From assembly GCA_001599975.1 (NCBI GenBank), contig BCIO01000003.1:62001-126000 (forward strand): a stretch of 64,000 nucleotides of DNA, given 5' to 3'. Shown piece by piece: positions 12,179-24,679 of the stretch. Below the pieces are notes generated by a model that saw only the letters and a list, made by a program, of their open reading frames with translations, was not told the DNA's origin and did no database searches. The DNA comes from Cystobasidiopsis lactophilus. Lineage: Eukaryota > Basidiomycota > Agaricostilbomycetes > Agaricostilbales > Chionosphaeraceae. Position numbers and translations under genes: made by a program. Every line of letters begins with the position of its first letter. The stretch's first letter is position 1.

Positions 12179-13319
12179 CCCTTTAGCTATGCTGGCCTGG
12201 TTGTCGCACGCACACCAAACACATTAGCCTTTGAACAATACACACACGGAGACTATATTTTTTGCGGCGACTCACCTGCGTATCACCACTCTGCGGCCCG
12301 GTCTCGCACGCAGGGCTCCAGGCGTGTTATTATCAGCAGACACTAGCAAGGTGGTTCGGTGGACAGCAGCCAAGAGCCAAACAACACGGTCGGCCCGGCA
12401 GATTATTGGGCGTCTGGGCGAGGGGAGACTCTAGCAAAACACAAACAAATGCGGCTCAGAGTCGGCGTGGTGAGTGTATGGAATAGCAAGCAGCAATAAC
12501 GCAGGGCATTAAGGGCTGCTGTTCTCAATAATAATTATTAGGCGTCGTCGTCGTCCCTCCTCAAGCTGTGCGCATTCCTCTGCGACAACTCGTCTCAGCG
12601 TCTCTCTCGTGGGTTTCGAATTCATGCAACCGCCACTTTGTATTCTCCCTCCTGCTTCTGCCCTTGTTCTCATTGATGATTGACTGCACACTCCGGCCAA
12701 TAATGTTGATGTCACTCGCAAGTCCAAGACGCTAGCCAAAGTTGCCCCATGTTTTTGTGTGTGTCCGCGCTCGGCCTGGATCCAACTCCCAAGAACCAAC
12801 ATTCAGCCTCATCCATCCATCCACACTCCTCCTCAAAGAGCCGGACGGACAAGTCGCCGTCGGTTGGGGGCCGGGCGGCTCGCATCGTTGGGCCATGCGA
12901 CCCAATCGCGTCCTCCTTCCCACGCTGACTGGCTGTCGTGCTTTTGTTTGTGCATCACTGGCGAGCGAGGCAGTTGAACAAAGCCGCGGGTTGGCGACGA
13001 ACGCGTCCATAACCTCGACTCGGTCGGGTGGCAAGGGACAAGGCGCGCGCTCTCTCGCGAGAACAGCTAGGTGTGGAAGTGTCCAAACTCATTTGAAATG
13101 GCATTTGAAAACGCGTACGTCCAAGGCCCAGTCTCAAAAAGTCGTCGTCGCGACCCAGACGCAGGAAGCACTTCTTGCTCTCTCCTCATTATTTTGCAAA
13201 CTCGCTTGTGTGAAAACACTTGTGTACAATTTTGTGTTGTCAAAGTTCCCCCCGTTGTCAAAGTTCCCCCCAATGAAAGGCCATTAGAAATAATGTTGGT
13301 GAGCAGTGGATGTTGGTGT
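12179..13319. other. Intergenic between OPT transporter and TRI12-type pump
   Basis: This 1.1-kb stretch holds the OPT promoter at its left end and the 3' flank of the efflux-pump gene at its right. Open frames here (for example 12742-13287) lack family character or splice support. One perfect tandem repeat lies within it (13236-13271). Confidence 0.5.
13236..13271. repeat. Perfect 18-bp tandem duplication
   Basis: The unit GTTGTCAAAGTTCCCCCC occurs twice head to tail (13236-13253 and 13254-13271), about 50 bp beyond the stop codon of the minus-strand efflux pump. Probably a slippage product in the 3' flank. Confidence 0.85.
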
Positions 13320-16240
13320 TCAGGCCATGGGCTTGGTCGAGGTCCGCTCCTCGTTGCTGAGGAAGTCGGCGTTGGCATCTTGGCCCCTTCGGTACACGCG
13401 GCGGGTGATCCTGTTTGATGCCACACAATGCAAATTAGTTCTGAGCTCTTTGAAGAAGGAGAAAAAGGGGGGAAGGGAGACTTGCTTGTTGGCTGGTTTG
13501 TTGAAAGGAACAAAATCAGCAAACGTGCATTGAGGACAGAAAGGGAGGGCTGAAACGCACTGAAGTACTCGTCGTACGAAGGGATGAAGAGGCAAACGAG
13601 CAGGCCGAACACGGTGCATGCGAACCCGGCGTCTGTTTTCCACGATCAACTTGGCCCCAAAAGAGAGTGGCAAAAAAGGAAAGAAAAGGGAGGCGGCTTA
13701 CAGGTGACGTATCGGAAAGCGTCCGCATCTATCACCATCACGTCCATTCAACGAAAGGAAGAGGAGGGGGAAAGGGGGGGAAGGAGGACGAACAGCCATA
13801 AGGGATCGCAGCTCCAACAGCCGCCAATGCCTCCGGGGTCATGCCCGTCACGTTCGCCAGGGTGGTAGGGGCAGTCAAGACGGTCAGATCCAGCTCGGCG
13901 AGGTTGGCTTCCGGGAAGCCATTGGCCAGAGCGGCCGAGTTGACGCGCGCCGCCATTTGGCCCGGCAGCTTGTTGCTCACTGGCCTCGGTAGCGTTCAGC
14001 CAACAGAAAGGCATTTGTTCGCGGTGGGAGAAACTCACGGATGCTAACGAAGACGGTGGAGAAGACTTAAGAAAAGGAAAAAAAGGGTCAGTCAAGTGGC
14101 GCCAACAAGGAAGATGGGGGAGGAGCACTGACCAGAGCCGAAGAAGTTTTGGATCTGGCCATAGCACGTCAAAGTAAGTTCGTGGCCAGTTGGAGAAAAG
14201 AGAGAAAGGGCAACGAACAAAGAGCAACAAGCAGACGACGAAGCCGACTTCGTTCTCGCGGCACACGAACTGGGCGAAGAGAAGTGGGAAGCTGTTGGCC
14301 ACCAACCTTTGAGATCTGTGCTACAGGTCACAAATAGGGTTCAGAAGCTCACTCTTGGAGGAAACCAGTAGGGACCAGGGCCAAGTAGGACATGGCCTCG
14401 CCGACCTTGAGCTTGGTGGGGTCGATGGCAATGAGGCCGCCAAAGAAAGCGACCGTCCAGACCGAGCCGCCAATCATGATCCAGCGGGTGTGCTTGAGGT
14501 ACTTCATGAACGGCAAGAGGGCGAGGGTCGAGATGGCGCCAAAGTCGATGGTGGTCGTCGCCCACGCGGCGCCCTTCCAGTCGGTCGAGCCGCCAAAGAA
14601 GATGTCGGCCACCTCGGAAGGCCAGAGGATGTTCGTAGATGTGTAAACACTGAGGAGCGGTTCGTGAGCCCCAGTTGACAGCAAAAGAAGCGACAAGACC
14701 CACATTCGTGCCACAGTGCCAACAACGATGAGAACGGTGAAGCCTTTGGTCTCGACAAAGATACGCTTGGGGAGAAGAGGCAAGCGAGGGTGGGCGAAGA
14801 GTTCTGTCATACGGGGGTGAGATAGGTCCATGGCCAAAGAGGTGACAGGTCAGACTCACCATAGAGCACGAAAGCCAGCAAGCAGACAAGTCCAGAAACT
14901 AGCAGGCCAATGATGCGGCCCGAACTCCAAGGGGTGGTAGCTCCGCCGCCCCACGAAACGCCGAGGATGAAAAGGACGGAACCGGCAATGAGCAAAAACA
15001 AGCCGCCAAAGTCGATGCGCTTGACTTCGTCCATGTAGGTGCGGTGAGGACCGTGGATCTGGCGGAAAGAAGGTGGGTGATAGCAGAAGAACATCATGAG
15101 GACAGCAGCGCCGTTCAAAGCCTGGATGTGCCTTCGTGTCAAATTTGTACAGGAACATCTTGGAGGCCAAACACTCTTACGATTCCTATGTAGTAGCCGT
15201 AGCGCCAGTTGTTATAGCGGCAGAGAGCGTTGGCAAAGTAAGGGCCGAAGCCGTTGGCGTTCAAGTTCCAAATGTAGAGGGGCCAGAGGAACCAGAACTT
15301 CCACTTGGCGGGTGCGACCTCGGCGAACAAGACGTAGGCGATGTAAGGACCGCCGCCCATCCCAAGCATCACGTTGGCGCCAATCAAAGTGTTGATGTTC
15401 TTTGCTGTGGCCTGGAGGGCGCCCGCTTGTCAAAATCGGCTATGGCGATGTCAAGAAGAGACTGAGCCTTACTGCCACGATGCAACCAAGCAGAGCAAGA
15501 GCCGGGCCATAGACGGCGAAGAAGCGGCGACCGAACTGCAAGCTCGTCAGCTTGGCGTTTTCAAACCCAAATGAAAAGAAGGCTAACTTGATCGGAAAGG
15601 CGGCCATAAATGATGAGGGCGATAGGCACCGAGACTGACCAAACGATGCTGTTGCCCAGCGCATGGTTAGCCATGCCCTGCTTCTTCGTTGGAATCGGGA
15701 CTTACGTGAAGAGCGAGTCGTTGTCCGAGGCACCGAGATCCGCCTGAGTGGCAATTGGGCACGGAACTCGCATCCTCTCAAGCTCGGACTTACGATAATG
15801 AAGGGCACTGAGTTTGCTGGGATCAAAAAACTAGTGGAGAGTGCACGAGATCAGAGTCCGGCCAAAGAGGCACAAGTTCAGGGGGCAAACGCACCTCCAG
15901 TAAGTGGCCAGTGTCGCCATGCCGACTGAAACAGGCCTTCAGTCTCTCGGCGTCCAGCCGGCTTACGAGCGCCACTCACCAGCCATACAGGTGCCCCAGA
16001 GCTCCCAGCTTCTCATGTAGCCTTGGGCTTGAGACCTGATGAAGGTGTCGGCACGCGTCTTTAAGAATAGGAAGGCTGGCAAACGCACAAGTCCGTGACA
16101 ATAGCATCTGAGCGAGCTCTGTCCTGAGCTCGCATTTCCTGCTCTTCATCGGTGGTAAGACGGTGCTCGAGGTGAGATGCCTCGGGCTTGGCTTGGGGGA
16201 AGGAGTCATGGCTGCCTTGCGCCGTGATCTTTTCAGCCAT
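13320..16240 (-). CDS. TRI12-type MFS efflux transporter
   Basis: Major-facilitator drug or metabolite exporter of the fungal TRI12 (trichothecene efflux pump) family, plasma membrane. My model has 19 exons summing to 613 codons (612 aa), an extreme intron load. Exons: 16100-16240, 15980-16058, 15895-15925, 15794-15830, 15706-15743, 15588-15648, 15473-15535, 15181-15411, 14860-15121, 14704-14803, 14353-14649, 14240-14306, 14133-14154, 14039-14065, 13794-13979, 13702-13728, 13561-13632, 13486-13492 and 13320-13410. Family marks: IYGRLSDQFGRRFF, NINTLIGANVMLGMGGGPYI, NWRYGYYIGI, RIDFGGLFLL, VPTGFLQELVANSFP, and GYADAFRYV near the end. The 7-nt exon 13486-13492 and the GC-AG intron 13411-13485 are inferred because only they yield YDEYFTNKITRRVYRR. 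The first intron (41 bp) is the least certain join. The exported compound cannot be read from sequence. Confidence 0.88.
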
Positions 16241-17443
16241 TTTGGTCGACGGCGATGGTGGATGGGCGCAAGAAGCAGGAACGCAGTAAACACACGAGCA
16301 CTGTGCCTACGGAGAACGCCAAAAAAGTCGACCTACGGCCGGCTGAAATGAGATCTGCCCCACCCCACACTGATGCCACGCTGATTTGTGCTTTTCGCAG
16401 AGATTAGAGCTTGCCCGCCAATGCCCACTTCCTTGCCCGCTGCCAAGGACTTGCCCTAATCTAAACATAGACTGCCAGTAACTCAAATCCCAGGACTCGA
16501 GGCAGACATCTGAAAACCCCGCAAATTGGGCCAGGCAATCTGAGGCAATGACGCAGGCTAAAGAAGCCGGAGGTTGTGCCGCGCCGAGGAGATCCTTGTA
16601 TAGCCAGTTCTGACCGGGCAGCGAGGCCATGCATCGAGGGCGTTTCGTGCACAGGCCTCGAAAGCAGGCTCAACTTTTTGGCTGCTTCCACTGGAGCAGT
16701 CGGTAGTTCTACATCAAGCGGACGCCCGCGGCGGATTTGTACAGTAGCTGGCAGCAAGCCTCGCGCGCATAACTTTAGTTCAAAATAGCACGGGCAAAGC
16801 AGGCGGACATGGTCAGGATCGAGGCAGAGCTGAGTGGCCAACTTGAAAGAAGGGGCAGCTGCATGATCGCGGCCACGGAAGTTCACATGTCTAGCCAACG
16901 GGCAACTCAGGACGCAGCGCCGTATGTAGTAGAGAGAAAAGTAATGGCAGGAAAAGAGGAGTGACAGAGGCATCGAAGGTGCTCGTCCCGAGCCGAGAAG
17001 TTCGAACTTGAGCGCCGCGCCATTAATCTGATCAGACCGGTGGCAAATGTTGGCTCAGTGTCAAGCGCAATTTCTGACGATAGGATCGCCAGTCTGTGAC
17101 AAGCTACGGGACTAACGTTGATAGAAGTCGAGGGAGCAGCCATCCCGGTCAGGTCAAGCTTGAAGGGAAACTCATCGCCGGGTGGCAACTCGTCGATGGG
17201 CTAGTTTTGACTATTCGCCATGGTTCCCGGATGCACTCTGTTGCATTGAATTTCGCATTGAATGAATCGCTTCGAGGATCAACAAGCCCGCAGGCCAAAC
17301 CTCACGTCACAACATCCCCATGAGTTGGCTTATTCGCCACGACCCTGATTTTCAGCAGTAGTACTGCATAATGGTTAAATTCAGTGAGGTTCGTGGTGAA
17401 AACTGAGGACACAGGCGCACTTGGACAGCAATCAGACCGATCT
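16241..17443. other. Intergenic, 1.2 kb
   Basis: Upstream region of the efflux pump and 3' flank of the next minus-strand gene. The longest open frame (16461-16973, minus) has no recognisable motifs, no nearby splice logic and compositional bias only. No gene is supported. Confidence 0.45.
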
Positions 17444-18810
17444 TCAGTAGAGACCAGTATCGCGGGTTTCGCCAGTGGGTTCGCTGCCCGAAAAGGCGAC
17501 TTCAAAGATGACCTGCGGACAGGCAGACTGGAGTGACAATAAGACCTCGGGCGGGAGACGCTGATCAAAGGTATCGATCTTGAGGGTTCTCAGACTTGGA
17601 AAATGGAGCGGAGACTCGGCGAGCGAGGCGACCAGCGCCGACGAGAGCTTGGAGCCGGTGCGCAGGACTATCTCTTGAACTGTGTGCGGGAGTCCGACGA
17701 GACTGGGCGAAGGGCCATCGATTTCGCGGATTCCCTGGGAGGCGGCGGGCTCGGGGCGGGCTGGAGCTTCTGCGAATTGGAATCGATCGAGATGGCCAAA
17801 GCGAGAGGTCGGGCTGAGGTCGGGAAAGGTCGTCTGTCGCTCATGCTCCACGCCCAGCTCGACTTCCAACACTCGAAGAGACTCAGTGGCCGAGACAGAG
17901 CCGAGCCACTCTGCCAGCGATCTGGAAAAGCCGTCGCGTCTCTGCACCTGCAAGCCCTCGAGCTGATCACTGGCGGCAAGCAGACCCATGGCCTGATCGT
18001 ATTGGTCGAAGCCCGGAGAGTTCTGGTTGGCGGGATCGGGATCGCAGATGGACAGCCAGCGGGTGCACCACGTTCCATTGCGTTCGCGGTCTGCCACCCA
18101 TTTCTGGACCAACGGTGAAGAAAGCTCCATCGACGGGGCCAAGAACTGCATGAAGCGGGGAGGGCTGCACGAAATTGCAGTCAGATTGGGAACCGACTCC
18201 AACGAAAGGCCGACGTGTTCGGGGGAGAAAAGGGTGGGGAGATGATTGACGTCGATGTCGAGCTTGCCCAGTATTCGGCAAAAGCGTTGGACAGCAGCGT
18301 GCTTGAGGAAGAAGCTCGTGTCGTGAGCGAATCCGCCGGATATGATCAGGTTGAGCTGATCCAAGGTGAGGGAGGCCTGATGAATCGCGTCCAGGCCACG
18401 GAGGGCGAAGTCATTGCACAGCAAGGTGGTCAGAGCGACGAAATCGATTCGGCGAATGAGGCGAGAGCGCTTGGCGAGGGCCGTGGAGAGAGCGAGTCGA
18501 TGCGCTTCCAGTTGCGACGAGGGCGGGAGATCACCCTTCAATATCACGTCGACGTGCTCCCAGTAGGCGGTCGATGTCAAAGCACCTAATTGCTTGCAGA
18601 CAAGTCCAAAAGTGGGCAGAGTGGCCTCGAACCCCCAGCGTGAGGGACGGCTGGAGCGCGAGGTCATGTCAAGGCATTTGTACGTCGGCCTGTCGTCGAC
18701 GGCGAGACGAAGGATTGGGAGCAGGATGTCGGTAGCTTTGTGACTATGTATGAGCGCACGAAAGCCCATTGGAAGCGACAGTGCTCACGGAGATCCAACA
18801 ATTTGGTCAT
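17444..18810 (-). CDS. F-box protein, paralogue 1 of a tandem pair
   Basis: Exon 1 is only 22 nt (18789-18810, MTKLLDL). A 53-bp intron (18736-18788) is followed by exon 2 (17444-18735); the sum is 438 codons. The splice rebuilds LLDLPTDILLPILRLA, a clear F-box start. Then follow GLVCKQLGALTSTAYWEHVDV, which completes the F-box, and a leucine-rich body ending in LPHTVQEIVLRTGSKLSSAL and LRTLKIDTFDQRLPPEVL. An alternative in-frame ATG lies nine bases upstream (18819). The gene at 19275-20757 shares the same 22-nt first exon, intron position and domain order, so the two are tandem duplicates. Likely SCF substrate adaptor; target unknown. Confidence 0.8.
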
Positions 18811-19274
18811 GATGACCATTGACAGGCAGCGCTTGTCGAGAGTTCCTGGCCTGCTGTAGGACGAATCGGCGCGTGGGACAGCTTCCAGCGGGCTTTCCGA
18901 TCTGTCTGGACTGGTCGACGGCGCACCAAGGCAAACGCGAGCACTTGTGATGGCCTGGTGCTCGTCCAGATCCAATCATCCAAAGTGCGAATTTTCGGCC
19001 GGATCGAGGTGGTGCTCAACCTGCTGGCCAGTGGTTGTGGATCAAGCCGTGAAGATCTCATTCGAATCAAAATGTCATCCTCGTTGAGGTGCTTGCCCGC
19101 CCGGGGAAGAGTACAAAGAAATAGTCAAGAGGACACCACAACGCACCAGCGACGGTCCACCACTTGGTTCTAGCCTGTCAAGCCCTGTGGCAAGGTATCC
19201 GACTAAGTGAACAGCGTGCAATAAGCTTGAGGTCACAGAAAACAAAGAGAAAGGGCCGACGCTCACCACACGCC
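18811..19274. other. Intergenic between tandem F-box paralogues
   Basis: About 460 bp separating two genes on the same strand; it should hold the promoter of the 17444-18810 gene. No other feature seen. Confidence 0.5.
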
Positions 19275-20757
19275 TCAGTCTGCTTCGCTGCCTTCCGACT
19301 CGTCGCTACAACCGTACCAGCTGCTGTATTCAGAATCGTCACTGCTATCGGCAGATTTCTCTGTTGCGGAAGCAGATATGAAGTTGAAGACATTCTGCTT
19401 TCCAGAAGCGGCGCTTCCAGAAACGGCGAACTTGACACTGGCATTTGGATAGGCCGCTTTGAGGGAGTTGACGATGCGTTGGGGCAAGCGCTTGCAATAG
19501 GTACCGATCTCGATGAGACGAAGATCTGGTAAAACCGTTGGAGTGTCTACAAGAGAAGTGATGAGGGCGACTGCCAATTGGCGAGAGGTGTAAATAACGA
19601 TCTGGTGCACCGATGGCGGGAGCCCTTCGAGCGATGGTGGACGTCCAACGAAAGAATCGGACGACATTCCGACATTATTGAAGGAAGAATACTGTTCTTC
19701 GAGCTGGAACCTGAGCAGACGGACAAGTCGTCGAGCAGAAGTGAGATCAGGGAACTCCACGGGGCGAGGGGAATACCGCTGCAACAACTTTATGTCCAGC
19801 AAGAACAAGGAGTCTGGGACCGCGCATTCCAACCAATCCGCACAGCGGGATCCTGAGCCTTCGCTCTCCACCTCCACGGCCAAACACTGCAAGCTGGGAG
19901 AAGACCGCAGGAGACGAAGGGCTTGATTCCGCTTTGCTTGAGGGGAGACTGTGCTGGGTGGCAGCATGAGTTCAAGCTGGTCTGGGCTGTCGCGAATGGT
20001 CAGAACGCGGGTCGACCATGAGCCATCAGTCAGCCGCTCTGCCTGCCATGTCTGAATGCGAGGGGACAGAAGATCGGCGAAGGGCGCCATAGACTCTAAC
20101 ACAGAGGGTGGTGAGATAGAGAAGCGCTGAAGATGCGGAAGCGTGACGAGGGGCGAAGGCGGAAGTGGCCCAAACATGTTGATAGGCGTCGCGGTAATGA
20201 TCAACGTTACAAGGATGTCGTGGAACTTTCGGAATGTAGCGTCGAGTAGGAGGTTTCCGGCTTCGGTAAAGTTACCCGAGACCAGCTTGACCCGGAGCTG
20301 CGTCAGCGATAGAGCCGTATGCATCACATCCAGACTTTGAAGCGCATAACGGTGCCACCGTGCGTTGGCGTGGGTATGGAAGTCCACGCGGCGGATGAGG
20401 TGGGCGCGCTTGGACAGAGCTGTCTCCAAAGGCTGCCGGGGCTCGTTGTGGGAACAGTATATTGTGACCCGGTAGTCGAGCTTGATGTCAACGTGCTCCC
20501 AATATGCTCGCACGCCGATAGAAGCCAACCGCTTGCAGACGAAGGTGACTGCCGGTTGGACGATCTCAAACCCCCAGCTTTCGCAGTAGCTGCGGCCGAT
20601 ATAGAAGTAGTTCCAATATTTGTACATTGGCCGATGCACCATCGCTAGGCGCAGAATCCTAAGAAGGATTTCGTTGGCTGCCTCATGATACACAGTTAGC
20701 CACAAGACCTTGGTTCAGGACATTCGAACGCTCACGAAGGTCCAGCAATTTAGCCAT
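19275..20757 (-). CDS. F-box protein, paralogue 2 of a tandem pair
   Basis: Exon 1 (20736-20757, 22 nt, MAKLLDL) and exon 2 (19275-20677) are joined across a 58-bp intron, giving 475 codons. The join yields LLDLPNEILLRILRLAMVHR, a canonical F-box start, then TFVCKRLASIGVRAYWEHVD. The body aligns with the neighbour at 17444-18810 (shared AKRAHLIRRVDF-type block, PPSLEGLPPSVHQIVI, LPDLRLIEIGTYCKRLPQRI). This copy has an extra acidic Ser/Asp/Glu tail of ~35 residues (DSSDDSEYSSWYG region) absent from paralogue 1. The shared first-exon length and intron phase show duplication after intron gain. Divergence is substantial, so the duplication is not recent. Confidence 0.82.
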
Positions 20758-21120
20758 TTTTGCAAGCCCAAAATGCCACTCCGCAGATCCAAATTCACTA
20801 CCAATCCACTACCACTGCCACACCAGACCGAAGACAGAGCCAGACCAAAGCAACCGAGAAGGAGAGGAGCGAAAAATTTAAAACGAATAGGAGGGAGCAG
20901 CACCGCTTTTCAGAATTGTGGCCTGTTTGGTTGGCAACGGGGCGCAGGGACGACGATGCAGGAGCCGCAAGAGTTCACGGAGACTAGGAGAAGCTGCAGA
21001 GAGGCCAACGAGAGCAAATCGGGCAAAGCACAAGTCGCTCGTTTCAGTGCAAGCTTGAATTTATGCAGGGCGATCTTCAATGTTGCCTGAGGACGAATTG
21101 ATGGTTCACTACTGAATCTG
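20758..21120. other. Divergent promoter region
   Basis: About 360 bp between the minus-strand F-box gene and the plus-strand HOOK gene, so it probably serves both. No discrete motif could be assigned. Confidence 0.45.
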
Positions 21121-24100
21121 ATGTCGCTTCTGGCCTGGGTGAACGCAGTGCAGGACGAGCGGGTGGCGTCGCTGTCCGAGCTGAGCGACGGCTTCATCCT
21201 CTCGCGCGTGCTGCTCCTCGCGTTGGTTGCCTGCTTGCCTTGCCACACGCAGCGCTGATTGCCCGCCGGCACCAGGGATGGCGACTTCTTCAGCCCATTA
21301 CAATCCTATTCGCACAGGCAGGGACCGGCCCAGCTGCTCTGGTTCGTCAAGGCCTACTTCCAGCAAGTGCTCGGGGCCACTTTGGCGTTGCAGCACTCGG
21401 CCGTCGACTTGGCGCTGGTCACCTCAGAGCAGGACGAGGCTGAGATCACTAAACTGGCCGCGTTGGTGCTGGCGCTGTGTGTTCAGAGCGGAAAGGTAGG
21501 GCGTGCATTGCTGGCAAAGGGAACAGTGGGCTCGAGCTTAACGACCGACCCACAGAACCAATACTTCGTGGACAAGATCCAGCACTTAGGTTCGTCCGAG
21601 GATCTACACTAGAGCTGCATATGCTGGTCAGCTAAGGCCGTCGAAATGGTGAACAGATCCCAGCTTGCAAGAAGAGCTTATGCGCACCATCGAGACTGTG
21701 TGTTTCTGCCTCCTCCGTTCAGATTCCCATGCCTTGTGACCCAACGCGATCAACCAGATCACTTCAAGCTTGAAGCGGACCAAGACGAGTCCAGACCTGT
21801 CCCAGCCTGAGTTCGTGGCGGTCCTTCAATCAGCAAATGTGTATTCCTGCTGAACCCCTCATCCGACTCCACGAACAGCTTAGAGCAACTCCAACACACC
21901 GTACGAAACTTGACCAACGAGCGGGACTCTCTCAAGCACCTGCAGTCCCTTGAAGCTCCGGTTCGTCGTGATTGCTCCCTCCCGTCCCACCTTGAGACCT
22001 CCAGTTCACCTACGCGGACAGGCTTCGACACTACTGGCCCCAATCCGAAGATCGTCTTCAACCTCGAATCACAATGGCGCTAGCGAAGAGGCTTTCGAGC
22101 GGAAAGAGCAAATGTACAAAGCCGAAGTCGATCGGCTCACCTCCGCACTGTGCGTCCCCCTATTACCCTATCCACGTCTTGGATATGAGCAAACGATGGT
22201 CGCACAGACATCAAACGCAAAACGACTTGGCCGAAGTCGAGGAGCAGCTCAACCTGCAGTCGGCCAAAGTCGAGGCTTTGGACGCCGCCTTGAAAGACGC
22301 GCACGGCAAGCTCGAGGAATTTGATCAGGTGAAAGATCAGGTGGACGAGTACAAACATGGTTCGTCCGCTGCCGCTTTACTTGTATCAGTCGAGCAATTG
22401 ATTGATCAAGAAACGGTGCGCACCAACAGCGGCGGACAAGCTGAACAAGGCCGAGAACACGCTGGACAAGTACAAGCGCAAGCTGGAAGAGTCTGTGGAT
22501 CTCAAGCGGGCCATCAAGGTGCGGTGTTACTTCCGCCCTCCGATAGTTTCTCTGTCTGAGTTCTTTCTTTTTTAACCCCTTACAGACTCTGGAGGAAGAA
22601 AACTTGGCACTGGTCGACCGTACAGCCAAGCTAGAGGACGACCTGGCCAAGCACTCGACCTCCAAAGCACTCGCAGACACCTACAAGGGCCAAGCCTCGT
22701 CGCTCGAGTCCAAGCTGGCAGCTTTGACCAAGGAGAACGAGGCGCTCAAGGTGTCCCTTGAGTCCACCTCGCAAAAGCTCGACATGGCCGAGCGGGAGCG
22801 CGAGCGGGATTCGGAAGCCGTGTTGCTCTACGAAGAACGGATCAAGGAGATGGAAGCCTCGCCGGTCAAGTCGCGCCGGAAAAAGCTGTCCAATGCGTCT
22901 TCCGACCAAACTGTCACCAACGGGCATTCCTCAGAGGACGACGAGGACGCGGAAGACGCTTTGGCGTTTGCGGATTCCGTCTCGGGAACCACCATGACCC
23001 AGCTCCGGCTACAGGTGAAGAGGCTGACGAGGGAGCTGGAAGAGGCCAAGACCAGCAAAGCCGACGCTTCAAGAGTCACCGTGCTGGAGAATCTGCTCCA
23101 GGACGCCAACAGCACCAAAGACCGCTATGAAGCGGACTACTTGGCCGAGCACCGGAGCCGCCTCAAGTTGCAGAATACGCTCGATGAGATCCAGAGTGGG
23201 AAAGCAGATCCCAATGCGTGGGTGACCTGCTTGTCTTCTTGCAACGTTCACGCTCTGATATCTTCCGCCCGCTCTCACCTTCGACAGGCCGGAAGTCGCA
23301 CTGGCTCTCAGACATCGGCTAAACGAAGTGGTGGAAGAGCTGGAACTGCTCAAGAAGACCACCGTGGCGCAAGATTTGGAGCTTACCGCTGCCCGCGATC
23401 AATTAGCTGTGGCCAAATCTGACCGTGAGTTTCATTATCCACTCGAGTTAGCCCGGACTCAGACTGGCCTACGGCATTACACAGTCACTCTGGTCAACAA
23501 GGACCAGCTTGACATTGTCGCCTCCTTACGCGAGTCCGTGAACAAGGAAAAGGAAGGCCTCCTGTTGCAAGTCGGCTCGCTCAAGAAGCAACTGGCGAAT
23601 GCAGCAGAGACGGCGAGCATGCACTCCGGCCAAATCAACAAGCTTTTGCTGGACAAAGTGGAGCTGCAGGCCGACTCGATCGAGCAGAGGGACCGCATGC
23701 TCAAGAGCAAAAAGTCTTTGCAGTCAGTGGCGCGCTCCACCTCCTGTGATTATGATCTCAGTCAGTCTGTGCTGCTAACAGGGCACTTCGAGCAAGCTGG
23801 GAAAAAGGCGGCATGTCTAACGAAGACCAAGTCAACTTTGCTGCCGTCCAAGAGGAGCTCGAGGCTCGATCGCAAGAGGTCGTCAAGCTACAAGACAAGC
23901 TGGCTAAAGCGAAAGCCGTGCGTTACTTGATCTCCCTATCCCATCGTGGATTCCCATTCAGAGAATGTACAGTTCATCCAAGAGCAAGACGCTCTAGCCA
24001 AAGAGAAATACGCGTCTCTTGCCACCGTTCGTTCTTTGTCCATTTTCGCATGAGATATGCCGATCTATAAAAGCAGGGCTCCTCCACGGCCGATGTCCGA

Positions 24101-24307
24101 GAGCTGCAAACTCAAGTCGAGCACCTTCAGCTCGAAGTCGACCGCGCCCGCGCTCAAAACTCCGAGATGGACCTCAAGTACCGCAAGGAACAGCAGCTAC
24201 TGGTGGAAGCTTGGCAGCGCATTGGCTTGGAGCACCTTATGCAGAACCCATCCTCGCGCTCCGGCCCAAGCTGGCTGGAACAGCAACGGGCGAAATACGA
24301 TCTATGA
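21121..24307 (+). CDS. HOOK-family coiled-coil dynein adaptor
   Basis: Predicted cytosolic linker between cargo (endosomes) and dynein. The N-terminal globular HOOK domain is assembled from exons 21121-21221, 21276-21495, 21556-21589 and 21657 onward, reading MSLLAWVNAVQDERVASLSE, DGDFFSPLQSYSHRQGPAQL, FVKAYFQQVLGATLAL, NQYFVDKIQHLD then PSLQEELMRTIET. After ~residue 180 the product is almost entirely heptad-rich coiled coil spread over many small exons up to 23.9 kb (EEQLNLQSAKVEAL, LTKENEALKVSLEST, LRLQVKRLTRELEEAK). It ends with SWLEQQRAKYDL and a stop at 24305-24307, like the conserved Hook C-terminus. Introns are 54-67 bp. Not every exon in the coiled-coil part was resolved; the start and end are well supported. 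Confidence 0.83.
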
Positions 24308-24679
24308 CCCACTTCATGTCTTCCTGTCATGGCTGTTACGATTCGGTATGTGGGCTCTGGAGGTAGATTTTGGGGGATGGGCTTTTCTTTTTCATTCCAC
24401 TACCGACGAGAGGCGAGAGAGAAGTTATGGCGATTACCACAGAGCACCGAGTAGAATACCAAGTTTTGCCTTTTTCCCTGACTCTGCGTGCCAACAAATA
24501 GATATAATAATAATAAGACTGTACGCTTCGTTTTTACAACAACAGGATGCATTTTGGTGGGTCAAGTCGGAGTAGCGACAGTGGGTGCAAAGTGAAGTTC
24601 TTGAGCATGTGAGGGTGGCGAGACTTTTGCGTGGCGACAAAATGAAACGAGACGAGAGAAGGAAACGATGCGGGGGGCA
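24308..24679. other. Convergent intergenic region
   Basis: About 370 bp between the ends of the HOOK gene and the PalI/SUR7-type gene. It contains a short run of TAA units near 24500. No gene seen; presumably two 3' UTRs. Confidence 0.5.

Noticed and set aside
12742-13287. 181-aa plus-strand open frame
   Set aside because: No domain, low-quality composition, and it lies in the flank between two minus-strand transporter genes without splice or family support.
16461-16973. 170-aa minus-strand open frame upstream of the TRI12-type pump
   Set aside because: No recognisable motif; composition looks like chance in GC-balanced DNA.
24490-24525. TAA-rich stretch as a possible microsatellite
   Set aside because: Only a few units; too short to call a meaningful repeat.
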